Below are positions 57,662-64,000 of a DNA stretch of 64,000 bases, piece by piece. The position numbers were made by a program, and so were the translations under genes. The notes under the pieces are model-generated. The model was given only the letters and a program-made list of their open reading frames with translations. It was not told the DNA's origin and searched no databases. The number at the start of each line of letters is the position of its first letter. Positions within the stretch are counted from its first letter, which is position 1. Source of the DNA: Streptomyces spinoverrucosus (GTDB lineage: Bacteria; Actinomycetota; Actinomycetes; Streptomycetales; Streptomycetaceae); NCBI RefSeq assembly GCF_006539505.1, contig NZ_BJND01000007.1:310001-374000 (forward strand), written 5' to 3'.

Positions 57662-57697
57662 GCCGCGACGGACCGGCGGCCCCTCCCCGTAGAGCAG
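57662..57697 (+). promoter_or_regulatory. Copy 1 of a 36-bp repeated promoter-like element
   Basis: This 36-base sequence (GCCGCGACGGACCG, three variable bases, then GCCCCTCCCCGTAGAGCAG) recurs at 59943-59978 with only two differences. It ends 35 bases before the GTG of the lytic transglycosylase gene. Its CGACGG and CGTAGA parts are about 16 bases apart, like the two boxes of an ECF-type promoter. GCCCCTCCC also pairs with GGGAGGGGC at 57718-57726. Confidence 0.7.
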
Positions 57698-57732
57698 TCG
57701 AACGCAGTGACTGCACAGGGAGGGGCTGCACC

Positions 57733-58794
57733 GTGTCAGGACGGCACAGGATCACAGGCGCCAAGGGGACGGCGCTCGCGGTGGCGGCGATGGCCGCGCT
57801 GACCGCGTCGCAGGCGCCGGGGGCCACCCCGTCGGCGCGGGCCGCCGCGCCCGCCGGGCCGGAACTGGACGCCGGGCGCGGGCCGAGCGTGTCCGGGGAC
57901 ACTCCGTACCGTATGGAACTCCCGCCGCTGAAGGCGCGGGGGGCCGCGCTGTCGCCGGTGGGCGGCGCGCTGCCGGTGAGCGTGTTCGCCGCCTACCGGC
58001 AGGCCGAGGAGCGGCTGGCGCGCTCCCTGCCCGGCTGCGGGCTGCGGTGGCAGTTGCTGGCCGGCATCGGCCAGGTGGAGTCCGGTCAGGCGCGCGGCGG
58101 GCGGGTGGCCGCGGACGGCACGACGCCCTCGCCGATCCTCGGCCCACGGCTGGACGGCAACGGTTTCGCCCTCATCCGGGACAGCGACGGCGGTTCCCTC
58201 GACGGGGACACGGTGTACGACCGTGCGGTCGGCCCGATGCAGTTCATCCCGTCGACCTGGGCGGTGTGGGGCGCGGACGGCAACGGCGACGGGCGAGCCG
58301 ACCCGCACAACATCTTCGACGCGGCGCTCGCCGCCGGGCGCTACCTGTGCGCGGGCGGCCGGAACCTGTCCGCGCCCGCAGACCTGGACGCGGCGATCCT
58401 CGGCTACAACCACTCGACGGCGTATCTGCGGACGGTCCGGGCGTGGTTCGCGTACTTCCTGGAGGGCCACCGGGTCGTTCCGGACGCCGGGACGCCGGGC
58501 GGCCGCAGCCCGGAGCGCGAAGACTCCGGGCCGGTGCCGCGCGAGCCGTCGGCCACCCCACGCACCGGCCCGACCGGCGGTGGATCCGGTACGCCGTCCC
58601 CCGCCCCGTCCCGGTCCTCCCCCCCGTCCCCGACGGCACCGCGGCCGACCCCCACCGGCCGCCCGTCCACCCGCCCGGCGCCGCCGCCGCTCCCCCTGCC
58701 CGACGCCGGAGTGGACCTGCCCGGCGGCGACCTGCTGCCCGAGGACGACTCGATGGGCGCCACCCCCTCCACAAGCATGACTACCGGCAGGTAA
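57733..58794 (+). CDS. Secreted MltB-like lytic transglycosylase
   Basis: This 353-residue exported protein has a signal peptide (RITGAKGTALAVAAMAALTA then ARAAA) and a lytic transglycosylase domain (about residues 75-240) with the catalytic Glu in LLAGIGQVESGQARGG (about 117), GPMQFIPSTWAVWGADGNGD (about 167-186) and ILGYNHSTAYLRTV, as in MltB-type SLT_2 proteins. A C-terminal 110-residue Pro/Ser/Thr-rich tail would span the wall. It cleaves peptidoglycan non-hydrolytically. The start is GTG 57733, after GGAGGGGCTGCACC. Its stop overlaps a possible ATG of the sigma factor gene (TAATG), so the two are one transcript. Confidence 0.88.
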   Translation: MSGRHRITGAKGTALAVAAMAALTASQAPGATPSARAAAPAGPELDAGRGPSVSGDTPYRMELPPLKARGAALSPVGGALPVSVFAAYRQAEERLARSLPGCGLRWQLLAGIGQVESGQARGGRVAADGTTPSPILGPRLDGNGFALIRDSDGGSLDGDTVYDRAVGPMQFIPSTWAVWGADGNGDGRADPHNIFDAALAAGRYLCAGGRNLSAPADLDAAILGYNHSTAYLRTVRAWFAYFLEGHRVVPDAGTPGGRSPEREDSGPVPREPSATPRTGPTGGGSGTPSPAPSRSSPPSPTAPRPTPTGRPSTRPAPPPLPLPDAGVDLPGGDLLPEDDSMGATPSTSMTTGR

Positions 58795-58847
58795 TGTCGC
58801 TCTCCGCCGGGCGCACGTGGCCGGCGGATGAGCGCAAAGGGGCCCTC

Positions 58848-59906
58848 ATGGCGACGACGGACATGCCTGCGGAGATACAGGCGGCCCACGACCGGTGGGA
58901 ACGCATGTGGGGCCACCGCGAGCATCTGCTCAAGGTGGCCCGCCGCAGGTCGATGTCCCAGGAGGACGCCGAGGACGCCGTGCACGAGGCGATGCTGCGC
59001 GCGGCCGAGCGCCCCGACCTGGACGACGAGCGGCTCGCCGCCTGGCTGACCACGGTGACGATCCGGCTGTGCGTCGACCGGTACCGGCAGGTCAACCGGG
59101 AGGCGGAGGTGCGTACCAGCCCGACGCTGATCGCGCCCGGTCCGGTGCCTGTCGACGAGGCGGTGTGCGACCGGGCCGAGGCCAAGTGGCTGGCCGTGCG
59201 CAGCGGGGAGCTGCCCGCGCGCCAGGCGGAGGCGCTCCGGCTGAAGTCCGAGGACCTGGACGTCGGTCAGGTCGCCGTGCGGATGGGCCTGAGCTACCGG
59301 ACGGTGGAGTCACTGCTGGCCCGGGCCCGCCGGACGCTGCGCAACTCGCTGGCCGGCACGCTCGGGCTCGCCCTGTTCCTGTGCGGCCGGGGCAGGCCGC
59401 GCGGTGCCTCGCAGGCGCAGGCCGTCGCGCTGGCGTCCACGGCGGCGACGCTGGCGGTGGCCGGATTCGTGCTGCCGTACGCCTACGACGGGGACGGGCA
59501 GGGCGCGGCACCCGGGACGTCGGTCTCCCCGTCGCCGGAGGCATGGCAGCGGCCGTCCCCCGAGGGCCCGGGTGCGGCTCCGGAGGGGCGTGCGCTGCCG
59601 GACACGCCTGTTCCGGCCGCGCCGGAGGCGGCGGTGAGGGAAAGCCCGGCGGACCGGTCGCTGCTGCCGCTGTCGGTGCCGTCCCTGCCGGTGGTCTCCG
59701 CGGCACCGGAAGTGCCCGCCCCCGAGGTGCCCGCGGTACCTGAGGTGCCGGAGGTGACCGGCGTGCCCGACGTACCGGGGCTGCCCGCCATCCCCGCGAC
59801 CCCCGACGTGCGTGACCTCCCACAAGACCGTCCCGCCCTGCCGGATGTTCCGGACCAGCCGAAACCGACGGACGGTCTCGAAGCACCCGCGAACCCCCTG
59901 CCGTAA
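58848..59906 (+). CDS. ECF-type sigma factor with C-terminal membrane segment and proline-rich tail
   Basis: This 352-residue protein has a sigma region 2 (WGHREHLLKVARRRSMSQED to LTTVTIRLCVDRYRQVNREA, about residues 18-86) and a region 4 HTH (LPARQAEALRLKSEDLDVGQ then MGLSYRTVESLLARARRTL, about 120-168). These are followed by a hydrophobic stretch (AGTLGLALFLCGRG), a second (AVALASTAATLAVAGFVLPY, about 190-210) and about 140 residues of Pro/Ala/Glu-rich repeats (PEVPAPEVPAVPEVPEV). The latter half would thus lie outside the cell. Such a sigma factor fused to its own membrane anchor and wall-spanning tail is unusual. ATG 58848 follows AAAGGGG; an ATG at 58794, overlapping the transglycosylase stop, would add 18 residues. 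Confidence 0.82.
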   Translation: MATTDMPAEIQAAHDRWERMWGHREHLLKVARRRSMSQEDAEDAVHEAMLRAAERPDLDDERLAAWLTTVTIRLCVDRYRQVNREAEVRTSPTLIAPGPVPVDEAVCDRAEAKWLAVRSGELPARQAEALRLKSEDLDVGQVAVRMGLSYRTVESLLARARRTLRNSLAGTLGLALFLCGRGRPRGASQAQAVALASTAATLAVAGFVLPYAYDGDGQGAAPGTSVSPSPEAWQRPSPEGPGAAPEGRALPDTPVPAAPEAAVRESPADRSLLPLSVPSLPVVSAAPEVPAPEVPAVPEVPEVTGVPDVPGLPAIPATPDVRDLPQDRPALPDVPDQPKPTDGLEAPANPLP

Positions 59907-59942
59907 CGCCCGCCAAACCGGTCCGCAAAAAAACTTCGCTTC

Positions 59943-59978
59943 GCCGCGACGGACCGCCCGCCCCTCCCCGTAGAGCAG
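59943..59978 (+). promoter_or_regulatory. Copy 2 of the 36-bp repeated promoter-like element
   Basis: 34 of 36 bases equal copy 1 at 57662-57697; only the two outer bases of the variable triplet differ. It ends 48 bases before the ATG of the mce-operon ATPase, in the 120-bp gap after the sigma factor gene. GAGCAG (59973-59978) also pairs with CTGCTC (59988-59993), a possible hairpin in the early transcript. Confidence 0.7.
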
Positions 59979-60026
59979 ATGTCGGAGCTGCTCCATGGGT
60001 GACTTCACGGGCGAAGGGTGGACCGG

Positions 60027-60941
60027 ATGGGTGTCGAGATCTGTGTGGAAGGGCTGACCAAGTCCTTCGGTCACCAGGTCATCTGGCAGGACGTCTCGCT
60101 GACGCTGCCCGCCGGGGAGGTCTCGGTCATGCTCGGCCCCTCGGGCACGGGCAAGTCGGTGTTCCTCAAGACGCTCGTCGGACTGCTGAAGCCGGAGCGT
60201 GGCTCGATCACGATCCAGGGCCGGGACATCACCAAGCTCCGCGAGCACGACCTGTACGAGGTGCGCAAGCTCTTCGGTGTGCTGTTCCAGGACGGCGCGC
60301 TCTTCGGCTCGATGAACCTCTACGACAACATCGCCTTCCCGCTGCGCGAGCACACCCGCAAGTCGGAGAGCGAGATCCGGCGGATCGTGCTGGAGAAGAT
60401 GGACATGGTCGGGCTCATCGGCGCCGAGGGGAAGCTGCCCGGTGAGATCTCCGGCGGGATGCGGAAGCGCGCCGGGCTGGCCCGGGCCCTCGTCCTCGAC
60501 CCGGAGATCATCCTCTTCGACGAGCCGGACTCGGGCCTCGACCCCGTCCGCGTCGCCTACCTCAACCAGCTCATCGTCGACCTCAACGCCCAGATCGACG
60601 CGACCTTCCTGATCGTCACGCACGACATCGCCTCGGCCCGCCAGGTGCCGGACAACATCGGGCTGCTGTTCCGCCGCGAGCTGGTGATGTTCGGGCCTCG
60701 CGACCAGCTCCTGACCAGCGATGAACCGGTCGTACGGCAGTTTCTGAACGGCCGGATGCAGGGGCCCATCGGCATGGCGGAGGAGAAGGACGCCGCACAG
60801 GTCGAGCAAGAGCTGGCCGAGATCGGCGACACCACCGATCCCCAGCACCTGACCCCGCGGCTGCTGCCCAGTCCCGGCATCACCAGACCACCCCGCTGGC
60901 AGGCCATCGCCGAGCGGGAGGACGAGGTGGCCCGCGCATGA
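60027..60941 (+). CDS. Mce-system ABC ATPase (MlaF/Mkl type)
   Basis: This 304-residue ATPase has Walker A MLGPSGTGKSVFLKTLVGLL (about residues 35-54), a Q-loop GVLFQDGALFGSMNLYDNIA, signature ISGGMRKRAGLARALVLD (about 137-154) with the GGM variant typical of Mce/Mla ATPases, Walker B ILFDEPDSGLDP, and THDIASARQV. The last 60 residues form a tail with no match. It powers import or transport of lipids or sterols through the Mce complex. First gene of the operon, 49 bases after the 36-bp element. ATG 60027 chosen after GAAGGG; a GTG 9 bases before is possible. Confidence 0.93.
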   Translation: MGVEICVEGLTKSFGHQVIWQDVSLTLPAGEVSVMLGPSGTGKSVFLKTLVGLLKPERGSITIQGRDITKLREHDLYEVRKLFGVLFQDGALFGSMNLYDNIAFPLREHTRKSESEIRRIVLEKMDMVGLIGAEGKLPGEISGGMRKRAGLARALVLDPEIILFDEPDSGLDPVRVAYLNQLIVDLNAQIDATFLIVTHDIASARQVPDNIGLLFRRELVMFGPRDQLLTSDEPVVRQFLNGRMQGPIGMAEEKDAAQVEQELAEIGDTTDPQHLTPRLLPSPGITRPPRWQAIAEREDEVARA

Positions 60942-61708
60942 GCCTCAACCCCGTCGGTGCGCTGCGCCACTCCGGAAGCCTGTTCGCGATGGCCCTGGAC
61001 GTCATACGAACTGTCCCGAAAAGACCCTTTCAGGTGCGGGAGTTCATCCAGCAGGCCTGGTTCATCGCGAGCGTCACGATCCTGCCGACCGCCCTCGTCT
61101 CCATTCCCTTCGGGGCGGTCATCGCCCTCCAGATCGGCAGCCTGACCCGGCAGCTCGGCGCCCAGTCGTTCTCGGGCGCGGCCTCCGTCCTCGCGGTACT
61201 GCGCGAGGCCTCGCCGATCGTCACCGCGCTGCTGATCGCGGGGGCGGGCGGTACGGCGATCTGCGCGGACCTCGGGGCGCGGAAGATCCGCGAGGAGATC
61301 GACGCCATGCAGGTGCTGGGCATCGACCCCATCCACCGGCTGGTCGTGCCGCGCGTGCTGGCCTCGATGCTGGTGGCGGTGCTGCTCAACGGCCTGGTGT
61401 CGGTGGTCGGCGTCGCGGGCGGCTACTTCTTCAACGTGGTCCTCCAGGACGGCACACCCGGCGCGTATCTGGCCTCCTTCACCACCCTCGCCCAGCTCTC
61501 CGACCTGTGGGCGGCCGAGATCAAGGCGCTCGTCTTCGGCGCGATCGCCGCGATCGTCGCCTCCTACAAGGGCCTCACCGCGAAGGGCGGCCCGAAGGGT
61601 GTGGGCGACGCGGTGAACCAGTCGGTGGTGATCACCTTCATGTTGCTGTTCGTGACGAACTTCGTGATGACCGCGGTGTACTTCCAGGTCGTCCCGCAGA
61701 GGGGCTGA
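60938..61708 (+). CDS. Mce-system permease A (MlaE/YrbE type)
   Basis: This 256-residue permease has five to six helices. The MlaE signature lies in CADLGARKIREEIDAMQVLG (about residues 109-128), with the EEIDA motif followed by IDPIHRLVVPRVLASMLVAV, and KGLTAKGGPKGVGDAVNQSV near the end. It forms the membrane channel together with the second permease encoded next. ATG 60938 overlaps the ATPase stop (ATGA). Homologous to the first YrbE of mycobacterial and Streptomyces mce operons. Confidence 0.94.
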   Translation: MSLNPVGALRHSGSLFAMALDVIRTVPKRPFQVREFIQQAWFIASVTILPTALVSIPFGAVIALQIGSLTRQLGAQSFSGAASVLAVLREASPIVTALLIAGAGGTAICADLGARKIREEIDAMQVLGIDPIHRLVVPRVLASMLVAVLLNGLVSVVGVAGGYFFNVVLQDGTPGAYLASFTTLAQLSDLWAAEIKALVFGAIAAIVASYKGLTAKGGPKGVGDAVNQSVVITFMLLFVTNFVMTAVYFQVVPQRG

Positions 61709-61711
61709 GCG

Positions 61712-62527
61712 ATGAGACTTCTCGACCGCCCACTGAAGTCCCTTGAGGACCTGGGCGCCCAACTCTCCTTCTACGGCCGTTCGCTCGCCTGGACGGGCCG
61801 TACCCTGCGCCGCTACAAGAAGGAGATCCTGCGCCTCCTCGCCGAGGTCAGCTTCGGCCGTGGCGCGCTCGCCGTCGTCGGCGGCACGGTCGGCGTGATC
61901 GCCTTCCTGTCGTTCTTCACCGGCACGGAGGTGGGCCTGCAGGGCTACGCCGCGCTCAACCAGCTCGGCACGTCCAACTTCGTGGCGTTCCTGTCGGCGT
62001 ACTTCAACACCCGGGAGATCGCCCCGCTGGTGGCCGGGCTCGCGCTGTCCGCGACGGTCGGCGCCGGGTTCACCGCGCAGCTCGGCGCGATGCGGATCAG
62101 CGAGGAGACCGACGCCCTGGAGGTCATGGGCGTGCCCTCGCTGCCGTTCCTGGTGACCACCCGGATGATCGCCGGATTCGTCGCCGTGATCCCGCTGTAC
62201 GTGGTCGGGCTGCTGTCGTCGTATCTCGCCGCCCGCACCATCACCACCGGCTACTACGGGCAGTCGGCCGGCACCTACGACCACTACTTCCAGCAGTACC
62301 TGCCCCCGGTCGACGTGCTCTGGTCCTTCGGCAAGGTGCTGGTCTTCGCCGTGGTGATCATCCTCGTGCACTGCTTCTACGGCTACTACGCGAGCGGCGG
62401 CCCGGCGGGCGTCGGCGTCGCGGTGGGCCGGGGCGTGCGCACCTCGATCGTGGCGATCAACGTCCTCGACTTCTTCCTGTCGCTCGCGATCTGGGGCGCC
62501 AACACGACCGTAAGGATCGCGGGGTGA
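61712..62527 (+). CDS. Mce-system permease B (MlaE/YrbE type)
   Basis: This 271-residue partner permease begins with a longer cytosolic N-terminus (FYGRSLAWTGRTLRRYKKEI) and carries the same signature in TAQLGAMRISEETDALEVMG (about residues 122-141), then VPSLPFLVTTRMIAGFVAVI and YYASGGPAGVGVAVGRGVRT. Two non-identical YrbE proteins are usual in actinobacterial Mce systems. It begins 3 bases after the first permease's stop and overlaps the first mce gene by GTGA. Confidence 0.94.
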   Translation: MRLLDRPLKSLEDLGAQLSFYGRSLAWTGRTLRRYKKEILRLLAEVSFGRGALAVVGGTVGVIAFLSFFTGTEVGLQGYAALNQLGTSNFVAFLSAYFNTREIAPLVAGLALSATVGAGFTAQLGAMRISEETDALEVMGVPSLPFLVTTRMIAGFVAVIPLYVVGLLSSYLAARTITTGYYGQSAGTYDHYFQQYLPPVDVLWSFGKVLVFAVVIILVHCFYGYYASGGPAGVGVAVGRGVRTSIVAINVLDFFLSLAIWGANTTVRIAG

Positions 62528-63765
62528 GAGCAATGCGCATGCGCCGAGTGAGGCTCCGGGTGTACGGCGTGGTGTTCCTCGCCGTGCTGGCCCTGTTGCT
62601 GTCCCTGTCCGTCGCCGTCTACCGGCAGGCGTTCACGCCGGTCGTGCGGATCACGCTGGAGGCCGACAGCCTGGGCAACCAGCTCGACCGGCGGGCCGAC
62701 GTCAAGCTGCGCGGGCTGCTGGTCGGCGAGGTGCGCGGGGTGCGCGCGGACGGGACGAAGGCGACGCTCGACATCGCGCTCAAGCCGGAGCATGTGCCGT
62801 ACATCCCGGCCGATGTGCACGCGCGGCTGCTGCCGAAGACGCTGTTCGGCGAGAAGTACGTCGATCTGGTCGTGCCCGCCGGTTCGTCCGCGCGGCCGAT
62901 CCGCGCCGGGGACGTGATCACCCAGGACCGCACCCGGGTCGGCATCGAGCTCCAGCAGCTGATGAACGACCTGCTGCCGCTGCTGCGGACCGTGAAGCCC
63001 GGCGAGCTCAACGCCACGCTCTCCGCGTTCGCCACGGCCCTCGAAGGGCGCGGCGACCGGATCGGCGACAACCTCACGCGCATGGAGGCGTATCTACGCA
63101 GGCTCAACCCGCATCTGCCGTCCCTGAAGGAGGACATCGCACGGTTCGCGGACGTCGCCGAGGTGTACGGCGACGCGGCGCCCGACCTGATGCGGATCCT
63201 CCGCAACACCGTCACGACCAGCCGCACGCTGGTGGAGAAGAAGGAACAGTTGGCCGCAGCGCTCACCTCGACCACGACCACCGCCCGCACGGCGGACGGC
63301 TTCCTCGCCGCGACCGGCGACCGGCTGATCACCCTGGGCCGGGTCTCGCGGCCCACGCTGGAGCTGTTCGCCCGCTACTCACCGGAGTATCCCTGCCTCC
63401 TGGAGGGCCTGGTCCGGCAGGAGAAGGCCTCGGAGGAGGCGTTCCGGGGCGGCAGGATGCGCATCACCCTCGAAGTCGTACAGCAGCGGCCGGCGTACGA
63501 ACCCGGTGAGGAGCCCTTCTACGGCGAGCGGTCGGGCCCGAACTGCCGGGGCCTGCCGAATCCGCGCGTGCCCGCGCCGCACACCAAGCTGAACGACGGT
63601 ACGTCGTCGGGGAGTTCGTCCCAGGTGTCCGGCACCCCGGCCGAGCAGCGCGCCATCGGCTCGCTCGTCGCGCCCGTGCTGGGCGTGCCCGCCGACGAGG
63701 TGCCGCCGGTGGCGACGCTGCTGTTCGGGCCGATGGCGCGGGGAACGGCGGTGAGCGTCGTATGA
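62524..63765 (+). CDS. MCE-family protein (first Mce subunit)
   Basis: This 413-residue protein has one N-terminal membrane helix (VYGVVFLAVLALLLSLSVAV, about residues 13-32) and an MCE domain (FTPVVRITLEADSLGNQLDR, DVKLRGLLVGEVRGVRADGT, ARLLPKTLFGEKYVDLVVP, about 36-120), followed by a long helical region (LMNDLLPLLRTVKPGELNAT to EKKEQLAAALTSTTTTARTA) and a low-complexity tail. In such systems six Mce proteins form a hexameric shuttle that carries lipids across the envelope. The start is GTG 62524, overlapping the permease stop; an ATG 9 bases on is an alternative. The gene ends with an ATGA overlap to the next mce gene. Confidence 0.92.
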   Translation: MRAMRMRRVRLRVYGVVFLAVLALLLSLSVAVYRQAFTPVVRITLEADSLGNQLDRRADVKLRGLLVGEVRGVRADGTKATLDIALKPEHVPYIPADVHARLLPKTLFGEKYVDLVVPAGSSARPIRAGDVITQDRTRVGIELQQLMNDLLPLLRTVKPGELNATLSAFATALEGRGDRIGDNLTRMEAYLRRLNPHLPSLKEDIARFADVAEVYGDAAPDLMRILRNTVTTSRTLVEKKEQLAAALTSTTTTARTADGFLAATGDRLITLGRVSRPTLELFARYSPEYPCLLEGLVRQEKASEEAFRGGRMRITLEVVQQRPAYEPGEEPFYGERSGPNCRGLPNPRVPAPHTKLNDGTSSGSSSQVSGTPAEQRAIGSLVAPVLGVPADEVPPVATLLFGPMARGTAVSVV

Positions 63766-64000
63766 GCACGAATGCGCGCCGGACCGCGGCGCCGCTGATC
63801 AAGTTCAGTGTCTTCGCGCTGGTGACGATCCTGGCGACGGCCCTGCTCGCCGCCACCATCGTCAACATCTCCTTCACTCCCCGGCACACCTACCGGGCGG
63901 TGTTCAGCGACGTCACCGGCCTGGAGGAAGGCGACGACATCCGGGTGGCCGGGGTGCGGGTCGGTGAGGTCGAGGGGATCCGGATCAAGGACCGGACGCG
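63762..64000 (+). CDS. MCE-family protein (second subunit), truncated by the window end
   Basis: The first 79 or so codons are visible: an Arg-rich start (MSTNARRTAAPLIKFSVFAL), a membrane helix up to TIVNIS and the beginning of an MCE domain (YRAVFSDVTGLEEGDDIRVA then GVRVGEVEGIRIKDRT). It continues past base 64000. Its ATG overlaps the stop of the previous mce gene, so the operon goes on, as expected for a set of several Mce subunits. Confidence 0.9.
   Translation, partial: MSTNARRTAAPLIKFSVFALVTILATALLAATIVNISFTPRHTYRAVFSDVTGLEEGDDIRVAGVRVGEVEGIRIKDRT

Noticed and set aside
57662-57726. The 36-bp element as a plain terminator of the GH62 gene
   Set aside because: GCCCCTCCC and GGGAGGGGC could pair, but with a 28-base loop, and the second copy of the element lacks that partner while conserving the rest. 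A promoter or operator explains both copies better.
1-64000. CRISPR arrays, rRNA and tRNA genes, riboswitches
   Set aside because: No regularly spaced repeats, no rRNA-like conserved stretches and no cloverleaf or known aptamer cores were found by eye. Weak riboswitch-like folds cannot be excluded without a covariance-model search.

Overview
The window is chromosomal DNA of a Streptomyces-type actinomycete. GC content is very high with G/C at third codon positions, starts are often GTG or TTG after GGAGG-like sites, and many genes overlap as ATGA or GTGA. The content also fits: paralogous malate synthase, IucA/IucC synthetases, HipA-like and SelW-like proteins, secreted GH30 and GH62 enzymes behind CebR-type boxes, and an actinobacterial mce operon.

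Layout. 1-3.5 kb: a MITE-like inverted repeat touching the stop of a DUF5955-like gene, a MocA-like nucleotidyltransferase and malate synthase aceB. 3.2-4.4 kb: SelT/W/H-like and HipA-like genes. 4.5-8.8 kb: an accessory and insertion zone with an N-terminally truncated tyrosine integrase, a transposase tail, an intact IS5-type transposase and a decayed IS701-type element carrying a MazF/PemK-like gene. 8.9-12.5 kb: a cold-shock gene, then a metal-efflux unit (ArsR/SmtB regulator, operator, P1B ATPase, small thioredoxin-like 2Fe-2S protein). 12.6-18.2 kb: a metal-chelate uptake/export island (methyltransferase, binding protein, ATPase, permease, MFS). 18.2-20.6 kb: a decaying ABC exporter plus two-component system: permease cut after about 45 codons, kinase frameshifted, response regulator reduced to a stub. 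20.6-29.8 kb: small stress and redox genes with their regulators, and an 812-residue PAS/GAF/SpoIIE-type protein. 30-34.4 kb: a three-subunit PaoABC-like molybdenum aldehyde oxidoreductase with a TetR regulator. 34.6-39.4 kb: a 1255-residue secreted subtilase convergent with a LuxR regulator. 39.5-42.6 kb: two divergent IucA/IucC siderophore synthetases. 42.7-49.3 kb: a VWA protein pair, a HxlR-like regulator, an AlaA-like aminotransferase, a histidine phosphatase, a thioesterase and an exonuclease. 49.2-55 kb: purine catabolism (NCS2 permease, 8-oxoguanine deaminase family, uricase, HIU hydrolase, OHCU decarboxylase, HTH protein). 55-57.7 kb: two secreted hemicellulases. 57.7-64 kb: lytic transglycosylase, a sigma factor with a membrane segment and proline-rich tail, and the start of an mce lipid-transport operon that runs off the end.

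How genes work together. Uricase, HIU hydrolase and OHCU decarboxylase carry urate to allantoin. Malate synthase could absorb glyoxylate from further allantoin breakdown, and a related 15-base dyad lies before both aceB and the urate operon. The GH30 and GH62 enzymes would act together on arabinoxylan. The most interesting signal is a 36-base sequence with two mismatches, present once upstream of the transglycosylase/sigma pair and once upstream of the mce operon. It suggests that the sigma factor encoded between the copies controls its own operon and the mce transporter. All product names come from reading the translations and recalling family motifs; no database search was possible.
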